A DNA stretch of 58,000 bases, from assembly GCF_030272615.1 (NCBI RefSeq), contig NC_081414.1, forward strand, positions 309,177,164 through 309,235,163, in the 5' to 3' direction. The first letter of the stretch is position 1; the number at the start of each line of letters is the position of its first letter. Shown here in pieces: positions 11,890 to 22,232 of this stretch. A program made the position numbers and the translations under genes. The notes beneath the pieces are model-generated. The model was not told where the DNA came from. It did not search any database and saw only the letters and a program-made list of their open reading frames with translations. Source of the stretch: Cryptomeria japonica. Its lineage: Eukaryota > Streptophyta > Pinopsida > Cupressales > Cupressaceae.

Positions 11890-13196
11890 CCCCGTGGCAC
11901 AATGACGTATATCAATATTTGAAATCCCAAACCTTACCACCTAACCTTTCTGCTAACCAACGTCGAGCCTTCATCCGACAGACAGCCAAATATGTCATCA
12001 TTGCCAACACCCTTTACCATCGTTCTTTTGACCATACCCTCCTCAGGTGTTTGGATTCTGATGAAGCACAAATGGCTTTACACGAGGTTCACGATGGTAT
12101 ATGTGGGGGCCATTTCAATGGTCTAAACTTAGCCAAAAAGTTTATTCATGCTGGGTATTATTGGCCCACTCTGGAAAAAGATGTTCACGATTTTGTTAAG
12201 AAGTGCTACAAATGCTAGATCCATGGAAACTACATTTATGCACCAACCCAAGAGCTTCATTCTGTCATATCTCTGTGGCCCTTTTCTCAATAGGGATTGG
12301 ATCTTATTGGCAAGATTCACTCGACATCTACAAATGGACACAAGTTCATCATTACAGCCATACAGTATTTTACAAAATGGATAGAGGCTATCCCCATGAC
12401 CTAAGTCACTGGTGTGCAAATTTCAAAATTCCTACTAAATTATATCATATGTCGGTATGGGGTTCCCCTTTCCATAGTCACAGATAATGGTCGTCCCTTC
12501 AAGAATAAAGATGTCAAAGAACTCTGTGAAAAGTTTCATATCCAACACCATTTCTCCAGTCCATACTATCCATAGGGTAATGGTCAAGCCGAAGCAACAA
12601 ATAAAACCATTATCAAGATCCTGAAAAAGGTTGTCAATGATGTTGGTTGAGATTGGCATCTACAGTTGAATCCAGCACTATGGGCTTATCACACTTCTAT
12701 CTGCACACCTACTGGCGCAACACCTTATCCCTTGGTGTATGGTGCGGAAGCCATTTTACCCTTGGAAGTGGAGATTCCTTCCTTGCGTGTTTCCTTGCAA
12801 CATCTGATTGATGATGAGACGCACAAAGTCTCTCAGTTGCATCAGCTTGAGATGTTAGATGAGAAACGTCAGACAACCCTGACACATTTGCAAGCATATC
12901 AAAACCATCTCCGTCGCTCTTATAATAAGAAGTTCAAAGGGCGACACTTCGAAGTGGGAGATCTAGTTTTAAAGGCAAACCCTAAGAATGCACAGTCTAC
13001 TGACATCATCAAAGGTAAGTTTGAACCTAATTGGGTTGGGCCTTTCATAGTGACTGCAACCTATGGCTCAGTGGCATATCAGCTTGCCACTCCAGAAGGT
13101 GAACCTTTGTCTGATCCTGTACTAGGCATAATTTTCTATCAGCACTTATTCAAGTATGATCCTAAAAAAACACAAAAAAATCAAAAAGCAAAATAA
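11890..13196 (+). pseudogene. Element A integrase domain
   Basis: Inserts the DNA copy into the genome. An HHCC zinc-binding N-terminus is visible (HEVHDGICGGHF ... GYYWPTLEKDVHDFVKKCYKC, 12080-12215). The catalytic D-D-E is intact: GLDLIGKIHS (12294), YGVPLSIVTDNG (about 12475) and GNGQAEATNK (about 12580). It is followed by WAYHTSICTPTGATPYPLVYGAEA. The C-terminal part (FEVGDLVLKANP...KFEPNWVGPFIV) is the usual GPY/F region with no chromodomain. Stops at 12216, 12291, 12402, 12573 and 12648; the end is TAA 13194. Confidence 0.92.
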
Positions 13197-13980
13197 TCAA
13201 AAAAAAAACAAAAATCCAAAAATACAAAAAAAAAAAAAGTGAAAAAAAGTAAAAGTGAAAAAGAGCACAAAAAAAAGGAAAAATGATTCGCCCTCTAGTG
13301 AAAACCTGGCAAACAGGCGCCATGTGTAAATCAAGATCATTGCTCCGGCATCTGTCATGACCTCTAAGCTATGCTTTCTCTCAGTCGGTTTATCATGCTT
13401 ATCTTTGTCTTGACTCATTGTTCTGTTCCAGGCCTGTGATTGGTCAACATCATTGTCTTGCATACTCCATTTCTTGTGCATACATTCTGGTCCGGGCTTC
13501 CTTATATGTCTTTTCGATGTGCATTGGGTACGCTCCCTTTGTCATGATCAATCACTGGAGCTTTTGAATTGAAAAATGTCCTGAAATAATCCAAAAAAAT
13601 CAAATAATGTCCTGAAAACATCTCTAAAAAAAAATTGAAAAATGTCCTGAAAAAATCCCTAAAAAGTCACAAAAAAAAAAGTCCTGAAAGAAAAAATGAA
13701 CACAAAAAAAAAATTATTGTAAAATCTCGAAAAGCAAAAACAAAAATAATAATAAATGATCCCTTTGTGCATAAGACAGATCACTGAGCATCCCTCCAAC
13801 GACATACAATCACACTGTGCTTTAATAAAATCACGCATCCATTTTGCTACATTAAAATAAAGGTTCTCACCTACAAAGTGCATTAGTGAAAGCAAGTTTT
13901 TCTTCGTCTCTCACTGTCCTCCATCTCATTTTCTTCTTACTAACATTTCTTCCATCAGTTCGGATAGTCAGTTCGGTCTA
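13197..13980 (+). other. A-rich spacer after pol in element A
   Basis: Not coding. 13197-13285 is almost pure A with AAAAAATCAAAAA-like runs. At about 13570-13700 the phrase GAAAAATGTCCTGAAA(A/T)AATCC is repeated three to four times. A similar GTCCTGAAA word recurs further on. Post-pol untranslated region before the antisense gene. Confidence 0.6.
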
Positions 13981-14346
13981 GTGCTCCGATCTTCAAAAAC
14001 ATATGCTGCATCCTGCATCCATTTGGTTAGTACATTTGCATTGCATCAAACATCATATCAAGTATTTTATCCATTTCATATTATCAGTGCATCAAAAACA
14101 CATAAAAAATACATTCATACATGTTCCACAATGGTACATAAACAGTGCATAAGCCATCCATACATAGAAAATAACATCAGTCATAACACATTGCATCCCA
14201 TCATATCGATGCATATCATATCATATATCATCATAATAATCGAAGTACAAAATTGGACTGTCTGTCCTAAGTATGGCCCGCAGGCTGACTACAAAATGTC
14301 AAGCTACATAATGTCCACTGTCTATCATACAGAGCATGTGCCTCTA
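13981..14346 (+). other. CAT-rich spacer before the antisense gene of A
   Basis: Rich in CATCA, CATAT and ACATT words up to about 14260, then ordinary sequence. A similar CAT-rich tract precedes the equivalent antisense gene remnant in B (about 35450-35960), so it seems a regular part of this family. Confidence 0.55.
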
Positions 14347-16113
14347 TCACTGGGTGCTCCCTCTGTCCTCCTCATCCCTACCATGTCTCACGGATGATGT
14401 GCCTCCTCGTCTTGGCTGTGGTGGTCTCATAGGTCCACTCACCCCCATGTTACTCAATGACCTCAGAGAGCGTGCCCTGCTCTCTATCCTCGATCATGCC
14501 CGATATGATGTTGCTCTCTACTCAGGTGGAACTGCACTCTCTTATAGTGTCCTCCAATGGCGTATCTCCTCTCCGGTCTCTACCAACATCTGTGCCATCT
14601 CACGTGCGCTGGCATCCCGAATCGACCCAATGTACTCTGTGACTCTCTGTTCCTCTCGCTATGCCTGAGCTATTGCTGCATCTTGAGCCACTATCAGTCT
14701 TGCTATCTCCGCTTTGAGCTGATCCTGCTCTGTCCTCAAGATGGCATTCTGTCTCTCTAAAGTCACAATATGATCATATTGACTCGCTATGGTAGCCCTG
14801 CACATCTCCATCTCCTCTATCCTAGCTATCTCCAGCTCTATGGGTATATCCTGCAATGCCTCATGCTCACCTGAATTTGGCTCATCCTCGTCATCCCCCT
14901 CCTCATCTCCCTCATCCTCATCCCCACCCTCATCCTCCTTTTCCTCATCATCTCCCTCCTCCTCTCCTGTGAGTGGGAAGTCCTCCTGTCTCCTAGGTAC
15001 TGGAATGTCTGAATCTATCAATGGCACTGGTCGTTGTCTTGTAAACAATCTCTCATACTCCTCTGTCATCCTAGCGTCCACTACATCTGATCTCCAATCC
15101 CACTGTCTCTGTTGTAGTTATGAGAAGTCAGCATATGCTATGTGTGGTTGAATCATACTCCCCCACTGACTCATCTCTCTGTGAGATCAGGCAAAGTGTG
15201 CAGTCCTCCTAGATACATCCTACCTCTCTCCAAACTATCGTCTGACTCTCTCTAACAGGTACATCTCAATCACTCTCTGGTGATTCACTAGTCGCCCAAT
15301 TAGGTACCTCTCCTATCTGCAATATGGTAGCTCCTCACTGTCATCTGACCATCCCGGACAATCACAGTATGGCCTCCATGTGAACTCTCTCAATCTGTCT
15401 AGCTCATGTTGCCAATATAATATGTATCCAAAAGGACCCTATCTTAGTGCTCCCCCATAGCAGTACACATATGGTTGGTGTGGTACTACCTATCTCTTTG
15501 CAATCAGTCAACATATGGCTATGTGCTCAAATGTCCATACCTGTAACAATGTAACTCCACAGCTCAAAGTCTGCACTCCCTGATATGCTATCTAATGCAA
15601 TTGAAAATACAGTATAGCCAGTACACATGGTCCCCATGCGTACACCGTACCCTCTATCGCCATCTTCTCTAGCACTCTTCCCCATCCAATAGGGAATCCA
15701 TGTCCTCGTCTGCCTCCTGCTAGTAGGCATGCTATCACCACATATTGTCGATCATACTCTGATGCCATGGTCTCCCAACCGATCTCTTCTCTCTATGATA
15801 TCCAGATCATCTGCGTCGCACTCGAATAATCTACACAACGAGTCTCTCCCTATCACTGGGTCATACACTACCATCTCCCCATGAATCAGAATGTGGAGGA
15901 CACGCCATACGTCCTCCAGTGTCACAGTCGCCTCTCCAGTCGCCAGATGGAAAGAGGAGGTCTCTGAATGCCATCGCTCTACCAATGCGGTAAGAAGTCT
16001 TGTGTTCGCCCTAATCTCAGGCATGAATATGACATAGTATATCCCCAATCCTGCTAATGTATCTATGTCCGTGCTTCTGAGTCTATGTCATAACATGAAG
16101 CAGTCTGATCCGT
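14347..16113 (-). pseudogene. Antisense gene of element A: plant mobile domain (PMD) protein
   Basis: Read leftwards from about 16113 this stretch encodes a PMD protein of the aminotransferase-like plant mobile domain family, known from plant transposable elements and a few host genes. Visible blocks: LRSTDIDTLAGLGIYYVIF, then LLTALVERWHSETSSFHL and GEATVTLEDVWRVLHI (16048-15880), CRLFECDADDLDI, and further PMD-like sequence with Trp-Ser-Tyr-Ile-Val near 15550. After about 15180 a C-terminal region follows: an acidic Glu/Asp run (15010-14880), a predicted coiled coil (14850-14665) and a basic Arg/Gly tail ending at TGA 14347. It is broken by several TGA/TAG stops, including one near 16098, and by at least one frameshift between 15527 and 15081. 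It lies convergent to gag-pol. Function in the element is unknown. Confidence 0.85.
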
Positions 16114-16129
16114 TCTCCCGCGTGATCAA

Positions 16130-16962
16130 TGGATATTGTCGACTCTGCATCACAATTGGGGCACATTTTGGCAGTTTTAGGGTTTGCTCCTACAGGTTGC
16201 ATTTCCTCATTTCATCCACAAATCAGGGTGTTTCTAAGCTATTTTGACCTATCCTACCCTTATTCCCCCTTTCCGGCTCATTTGCATGTTGTTTTGACCA
16301 AAATTAGGGTTTACACTACACAATTGTGCCTATGTGATGAGTCCTGCACCTGTGTCACATAACTTGCGCCTGTGTCCCCCTACACAAGCGTAGAAGACCC
16401 TACACAAGCGTAGGATTCACCCTACACAAGCGCATGAGTCCCTTTTTGCATCCCCTGTGGGCCCCGCAATGTCCTGCAAGCAAGTTAAATGCATGAAATT
16501 GAAAATATGGGTTTTTCAGATACATACCACTGCTCCTGCATCGTCCGGTCATCTATACATGCGTACATGTTCTCCAAGGTGATCTGCCCTTGGAATGTTT
16601 TCCATCTCTCTGCAAGTGTCCTTTTCCAGAGCAACAAATTCTCCTCTTTGGCTAGTGCAAATGAGCAATTTTCACTCTCTTTGCCTCATTTATAGATCTT
16701 TTTCAGTGCATAGATGGACGTGCACCCTATCCATCTTATGTTGGTCACGGTCTTTTGTGTCTTCTTTTGTTTGTCCTTCGTGCATCTGATCTCCGATTGT
16801 CAGTCTGTTTGCTCCTATCATATTCTATCATTTTTATCGATCAATTGGCCTCTTTTCTGCATGTTTCTGGCCAATTCCTCGAGGGGGCATGCATATGTCA
16901 TTGTCAGTATCTGGGGCATTTTTATTATTGTTCTTTGAAACAACACTTAAAATCGCATTGTC
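16130..16962. other. Region upstream of the antisense gene in element A
   Basis: About 830 bp between the start of the antisense PMD gene and the polypurine tract. If the antisense gene has its own promoter it should be here, on the minus strand; I could not pick a TATA box with confidence. It contains the repeat cluster at 16324-16440. Confidence 0.45.
16324..16440. repeat. Repeat cluster near the 3' end of A (GCGCCTGTGT / ACACAAGCG)
   Basis: Three units like TGCACCTGTGTCA in direct orientation are followed by three CCTACACAAGCG units, which are close to the inverted form of the same core. The spacing is about 20 bp, as in the leader repeats at 2983-3102. Confidence 0.75.
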
Positions 16963-16978
16963 TCAAAGAGGGGCAAAA
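16963..16978 (+). promoter_or_regulatory. Polypurine tract of element A
   Basis: The purine-rich stretch TCAAAGAGGGGCAAAA directly abuts TGTAGACACC of the 3' LTR, the expected place for the plus-strand DNA primer. Confidence 0.85.
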
Positions 16979-18510
16979 TGTAGACACCTAAAAATGGTCA
17001 ACGCTTGCGGAATTGTACTTTAACATTTACGCATTGCCTTATTTTAGGGTTTTTGTGTTGCATTAACATTTCTCCTATGTCATGCACTTGGTCTTTATCA
17101 TTTGCGAGCATCAAGTCTTTCTTCTGCATTCTTCAGTTGTCTCACTTTCGAAATTGGTCTTGTCGACAACAATCTTCAGTCATGATTTTGGTCAATCTTA
17201 TCTTGTCGCACCAATGTGCATGCTAATTTGTCATCATTTTGGATAGCGTCAATCCTAATTAGGGTTTTGTCCTCTTGTCAATCTTGTCATTTTGCGATCG
17301 ATTTGTCATCGATCGTTATCATTTCCAATCTTTTCATTTTGCGATCGATTTGTCATCGATCGTTATCATCGTTGTCCTTCTCAATCGTGTTAATTTGGAT
17401 CAATTTGTCATTATTCCTCGTAAATTGGTGCATTTATCAATCAAAATTGTTTGTCAGCATTGGTCCTTTGTCAATTCAAAATCATGATCGAATCAACATC
17501 AAATCAATTTTATATCAAGACCTAATTGTCGTCCTTGCATTCCTAATTTATCTTCTAGGGTTTTATGATTTATTCATTTAACCTTGTTTGTCATTTTCTC
17601 TCCATTTTCTCCCTCTAGGTTAAATAATTTATCCCAGGTCTTCATGTCACAATTAAATGTTTAATTTAATTGGTTAACTAATTATTCCTCTTTTTGTGAA
17701 TTAATTAATAAATGACAAATTATTAATTGATTTACCTAATTTCCTAAAATTCCCTCTTTGTGAATTATTAATAAATGAGAAATTATTAATTAATTCACTA
17801 AATTCCTAATTTCTTCATTTCTAATTTTCTAATTTCTTAATTTTCCTAATTTCTTCATTCCTAATTTCCACCTATTTTCTAATTTGTCAAAATCAATTTC
17901 CACCTAATTAATTTCTCTCTAGTTCTCCCTATTTTTGTGCTTTGGTGGAAGCATGAATTTCTCATGCGTCATACTTTTGGCATAGCAAGATGTCATAAGC
18001 CTCTAGTCCTCTAACCTTTGCATTGGAAATATGTCATAATTCATGACATAGAAGGTGTCATAACCTTCTTCTTTCCACTCAATTGTGCCATTTTTGAAAT
18101 TAATTGCCTCTAATATCAATTTCATGCTAATCTTGTCTTTTCTCCAATTCATCTATAAATTGGATGAATTTCTTCAATCAAGACTAATTACTTTTTCTAA
18201 TCACTTTGTCGAATCAATCACGCTTTGAGTACTCTTGCGCTAATTGTCAATCTTGCTTTCACATTAGGTTTATGCACTTGAAGGTGAGATCCACAAACAA
18301 AAGCTATTTGAAGAAGAAAGAAGGACAATGGAGCCACATGAAGGAGATATTCAGATCTACATTTGGTTTGCTTACCTTTTAATCTTGAATGTTTTGTTTT
18401 CATGTCTTTATTGAGTGTGTTTAGGATTGATCATTGCATTTGAGCTTTCATGATTGAGCTAGATTAGTATTTTGATTTTCTTGTGATGATTTCCAGATTT
18501 CTATCATACA
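16979..18510 (+). repeat. 3' LTR of element A
   Basis: 1532 bp, TGTAGACACC to CATACA. Same length as the left copy and about 20 mismatches from it by eye count. The terminal CA is intact here. Confidence 0.94.
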
Positions 18511-18515
18511 CCACC
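18511..18515. repeat. Target-site duplication CCACC, right copy (element A)
   Basis: Matches 1333-1337. Removing A and one copy restores the reading frame of O1 through a PPFPQRLK motif. Confidence 0.9.
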
Positions 18516-19345
18516 ATTTCCCCAAAGATTGAAAGACAAAGAAGTTTCAACTGATCAACAACAAAGGTTTGATATTCTTGATCAACTGAAGCACATTTGT
18601 GTTAAAATTTTATTGCCGCAAGCAATAAAGGATGTTCCAATATATGGTAAGGCATTGAGGGAGGCATGCCTAAAGAAACCTGGCAGAAAGAAAAAGGATA
18701 CACAAACAGTTCAAGTTATGGGTCAATTAGCTGATATTATGTTAGGAAAAATTGCTATTCCAAAGTATTATGATCTAGGCAGTCTTGTTGTGAGTATAGT
18801 CATTAATGGTAGTCAAATAAAGAATGTTTTAGTTGATCTAGGGGCAGCCATTAATGTAATGACAAGGGAAGTAATGAAACATCTAGAGCTAGATAGTTTA
18901 AGGTCTACACCCATAGTTCTTCAACTTGTTGATGGCTCTGTAGTAAGACTTGATGGTATGATAGAAGATATAGTGGTCATACTAGATTCCTGGGAATACC
19001 TTGTAGACTTTATGATTTTATCCCCAAAAGAAACATTGGAGGGATATCCAGTCATTTTGGGAAGACCATGGCTTGCCACAGCAGATGCATATATTGGGTG
19101 TAGATCAGGAGAGATGATGATTTCGGATGGTAGTTCCACAAAAACATTGGCCTTGTATTCCCCTGGACAACCTCAGCTTGAGCAGCAGCAGGCTGTTTGG
19201 CCTATTTTAGGAGAGGAATCTGAAGAAATTGACTCTATTAATCATCTTATGATGATTAATTGGGTGCCACTCATGCAGTTATATGATAAAGAATCAATCC
19301 TTTATAAGGTTCTGACAAATGAATTAATAGAAAACCGAGAATTAC
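18516..19345 (+). pseudogene. O1 gag-protease linker and protease
   Basis: Resumes O1 after element A. The linker with the phrase FDILDQLKHICVKILLPQAI resembles the helical segment that precedes the protease in Athila-type elements. The protease follows at about 18760-19130: VLVDLGAAINVMTREV (18826-18873), then GYPVILGRPWLATADAYIG. The active site reads D-L-G-A rather than D-T/S-G-A, a variant I know from Athila-like elements, so it need not be a mutation. The frame is lost by a shift near 19345, since the RT continues in another frame from 19350. Confidence 0.82.
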
Positions 19346-20440
19346 AGGATTGGATTTTCCTGCAGCCACTGATATCTTGCATACCTTGTTGCCACAGGAA
19401 TTGTCATATTCTCATGTTTTTTATATAAATCAGATTGATCTTACTATCAAGATAGAGGTTGCATTGAATAAATATTTGAACATCAACAAGAATATACTAG
19501 ATACTCAGAAGGATAGCTTGGTAGACTTGCTAAAACTCCATAGAAATGCCTTTGCATGGGATTACAAGGATATGAATGGAATTGATCCAGCAGTTTGTAC
19601 TCATCGCATTTACATAAAGGATGAGTGTTTTCCCCTCAGACAACCTCAAAGAAGAGTCAATCCTACCCTGAAGGAGATAGTTAAAGAAGAATTGTAGAAA
19701 TTGTTGAAAGTTGGATTTATCTATCCTATTTCTGACAGTCAATGGGTATCACCCTTGGTGATAGTTCCTAAGAAGGGAGGCAAATGGAGAGTATGTGTTG
19801 ATTATAGAGCCTTGAACTTAGCCACAAGGAAGGATCATTTTCCACTGCCATTTGTAGATCAGGTATTAGATTCTCTTGCTGGTAAGAGATATTTTTCATT
19901 TTTGGATGGATTCAGTGGCTATAATCAGATACAAATAGCTCCTGAGGATCAGGAGAAAACATCATTTACTTGTCCATGGGGCACTTATGCATATTTTGTT
20001 CTTCCTTTTGGGTTGTGTAATGCTCTAGCCACTTTTCAAAGAGCAGTCATCAGTATTTTTTCTGATATTTCTCAAGACATAATGGAAATTTACATGGATG
20101 ACTTTACAACCTATGGTTCTGAATTTGATCAAGCATTGGATAATTTGAAGAAAGTTTTGCAGCGGTGTGAAGACTACAACTTGTCTCTAAACAGTGAAAA
20201 GTGTTTTATTGTGATGGAAGAAGGAATAGTCCTTGGTCATCATATATCTGTACAAGGCATACAAGTGGATCTAGCAAAGATTGAGGTTATTCAGCAAATT
20301 AATGACCCTATGAAGCAGAAAGATGTGAGAAGTTTTCTTGGCCATGCTGGATACTACAGAAAGTTCATTAAAGATTTCAGCAAAATTGCAAGTCCCTTAT
20401 ATACACTACTTACTAAAGATGCAGAATTTAAATGGACCTG
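19346..20440 (+). pseudogene. O1 reverse transcriptase
   Basis: Ty3/gypsy RT with blocks in order: VGFIYPISDSQWVSPLVIVPKK, then WRVCVDYRALNLATRKDHFPLP, FLDGFSGYNQIQIAPEDQ, FVLPFGLCNALATFQRA and the catalytic YMDDF at 20091-20105, followed by NSEKCFIVMEEGIVLGH. The wording IYPISDSxWVSP, ATRKDHFPLPF and FxDISQDIMEIYMDDF is Athila-like. One stop (TAG 19695) lies upstream of the core and TGA 20439 separates RT from RNase H. Catalytic Asp residues are intact. Confidence 0.92.
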
Positions 20441-20441
20441 A

Positions 20442-20920
20442 GCATGCAATGAAGCTTTTTTAAAGCTTAAGCATGCTTTGACTCAAGCACCAGTTCTTAA
20501 AGGACCTAATTGGTCTCTACCATTTCAAATCCATACTGATGCATCTGATTATGCTATAGGAGCAGTGTTAGGACAAAAAGTTGACAATTTGGAAAATGCA
20601 ATATATTATATTAGCAAGAATTTTCAAGGACCTGAATTGAATTCTCCAGTTACTAAAAAAGAAATGCTAGCTGTCATATATGCCCTTAACAATTTTAGAC
20701 ACTATATTACAGGGTATCCAATATTTGTGCATACAGATCATACTACAATTAGATATCTTATGAATAAGCCATCCATCACTGGTAGACTGGCTCGCTGGTT
20801 ATTGTTGATGCAGGAATTTGATATCATAGTTGTTGATAAGCCAGGGAAGTCTAATGTTGTTGCAGATTATCTTTCACATCTTCAATTGCAGGAAGACTCT
20901 ACAATGATAGATGACACTTT
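20442..20920 (+). pseudogene. O1 RNase H
   Basis: Continues the frame after TGA 20439. IHTDASDYAIGAVLGQK carries the first catalytic Asp, then YYISKNFQGPELNSPVTKKEMLAVIYAL, VHTDHTTIRYL and GKSNVVADYLSHL. A normal Ty3-type RNase H, with no second RNase H after it, in contrast to element A. This difference supports placing O1 outside the Tat lineage. Confidence 0.9.
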
Positions 20921-22232
20921 TCCAGATGAGCATTTGTTTCTCATACAGGCTCATACTACTTGGTATGCTGATATTGCCAACTATTTAGCTGCAGCTAAGA
21001 TGCCAATTTCCTTTTCTCCTAAGGAAAGAAGGTTGCTAGTTGAAAAAAATTTTAACTTTTCATGGATTGTTGATTGTCTATTTTATATTGGACCTGATCA
21101 AGTTATGCGAAGATGTGTTAGAGAAGATGAAACATATGACATCTTGCATGCATGTCATGATGAACCCTGTGGAGGTCATTTTGCTGCCAAAAGGACAGAA
21201 CTGAAAATACTCAATATTGGTTATTATTGGCCTACATTACACAAGGATGCAGCTCAGTACACAAGGAAGTGTGAAAAGTGTCAGTGAATGGGTAGACATA
21301 CAAAATCTAATGAGATGCCACTATATCCTCAAATATCTGTTACACCATTTGATAAATGGGGATTAGATTTTGTTGGACCCATTGATCCACCTTCCAATGG
21401 CAAATCTTATATCTTGGTATGTACAGACTATGTGACAAAATGTGGAGAAGCTAGAGCTATGCAACATGCAAGAGATAATAAGGTAGTTGAGTTTCTCTAT
21501 GAGGAAATATTTACAAGGTATGGAGTACCCAGGGAAATCGTCTCAGATCAGGGACCTCAATTTACATCAACATTGATAAAAGCTTTGGTCAATGAATATA
21601 ATATAAGACACAGGAAATCTACTCCATACCATCTACAGTCTAATAGCCAAGTAGAGGTTACCAATAGAGAGCTTGAGGCTATTCTTACAAAAACAGTGTC
21701 TATCCACGAGAAAGATTGGTCTAATCGGCTTTCAGAGGCAATTTGGGCATATAGAACAACATGGAAAACACCAATTGGATTCACACCTTTTGAGATGGTC
21801 TATGGCAAAACAGCAATGATGCCTATTGAATTTGAGCATAAAACCTTGAGAACAGCCCTACAACTGAATATCACATTGTCTGAAGCATAGAAGGAATGCA
21901 TTCAGCAGTTAAATGCTCTTGATGAATGGAGAAAGATAGTTGTTCAACAGACAAAGTTGATTCAAAACCAAAGAGCCAGATGGCATGATAAATATATCAG
22001 AGAAAAGAAATTCAAAGTTGGTGACTGGGCACTCTTGTATGATTCCAGATATAAGGATGCTATGGGAAAACTCCAAACAAGGTGGTTGGGTCCTTATGAG
22101 GTAGAAGAAGTTTTTCACAATGGAGCAGTTCGGTTGTCCACAATAGATCTTGTTCGATTTAAACTCTTAGTGAATGGACACCGATTACGACTTTATCACA
22201 AGCCAGCTACTAGAGAAGAGTTTCTACAATAG
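20921..22232 (+). pseudogene. O1 integrase
   Basis: HHCC finger: HACHDEPCGGHF ... GYYWPTLHKDAAQYTRKCEKCQ (about 21140-21285). Catalytic core: WGLDFVGPIDPP (21358), YGVPREIVSDQGPQFTS (about 21530) and a Glu in SQVEVTNRELEAIL (about 21650), then WAYRTTWKTPIGFTPFEMVYGK. The C-terminal segment FKVGDWALLYDSRYK ... QTRWLGPYEVEEV is the GPY/F region; no chromodomain. Stops TGA 21285 and TAG 21888, both derivable from CGA/CAG. The coding tail continues weakly to about 22395 with two repeats of a GDVPAAT-like phrase. Confidence 0.92.

Larger units (their letters stand above)
4947..13196 (+). pseudogene. Element A gag-pol polyprotein: one frame, 27 in-frame stops
   Basis: A single reading frame runs 8250 nt from ATG 4947 to TAA 13194 and encodes gag, protease, RT, RNase H, a second RNase H and integrase in that order. 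I followed the frame throughout and found no frameshift. It is interrupted by stops at 5715, 5781, 6993, 7377, 7467, 7533, 7956, 7995, 8271, 8466, 8616, 8649, 8985, 9126, 9672, 9840, 10101, 10836, 11034, 11136, 11571, 11619, 12216, 12291, 12402, 12573 and 12648. Each is TAA, TAG or TGA where CAA, CAG, CGA or TGG would fit the local family sequence. The ATG at 4947 (MPVETRSKSKKMGE) was chosen as the first Met of the open stretch. Catalytic residues remain in every enzyme domain I can recognise. No full-length product can be made without suppression or repair. Confidence 0.93.
1338..18510 (+). mobile_element. Element A: 17.2-kb Tat-lineage Ty3/gypsy retrotransposon with antisense PMD gene
   Basis: Complete LTR retrotransposon: two LTRs of 1532 bp (1338-2869 and 16979-18510), TSD CCACC, a primer-binding site at 2875, a long leader, gag-PR-RT-RNase H-second RNase H-integrase in one frame (4947-13196), an A-rich and CAT-rich spacer, an antisense gene with a plant mobile domain (about 16113-14347), and a polypurine tract touching the 3' LTR. 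The extra archaeal-type RNase H between RNase H and integrase, the lack of a chromodomain and the extra antisense ORF are features known for the Tat (Ogre/Retand) clade. It is inserted in O1 between gag and protease. It cannot be autonomous as it stands because gag-pol carries 27 stop codons. Confidence 0.93.

Noticed and set aside
12129-12487. Overlapping frames on both strands across the integrase core
   Set aside because: Shadows; the true integrase frame runs through here with stops at 12216, 12291 and 12402 and keeps the D-D-E motif.
14789-15151. Plus-strand Ser-rich frame of 120 codons
   Set aside because: Complement of the acidic and coiled-coil part of the antisense PMD gene; Ser codons mirror the Glu/Asp-rich run.
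14347-16113. PMD gene considered as a host gene
   Set aside because: Lies between pol and the polypurine tract of a bounded element, and a second copy occupies the same place in B, so it belongs to the element.
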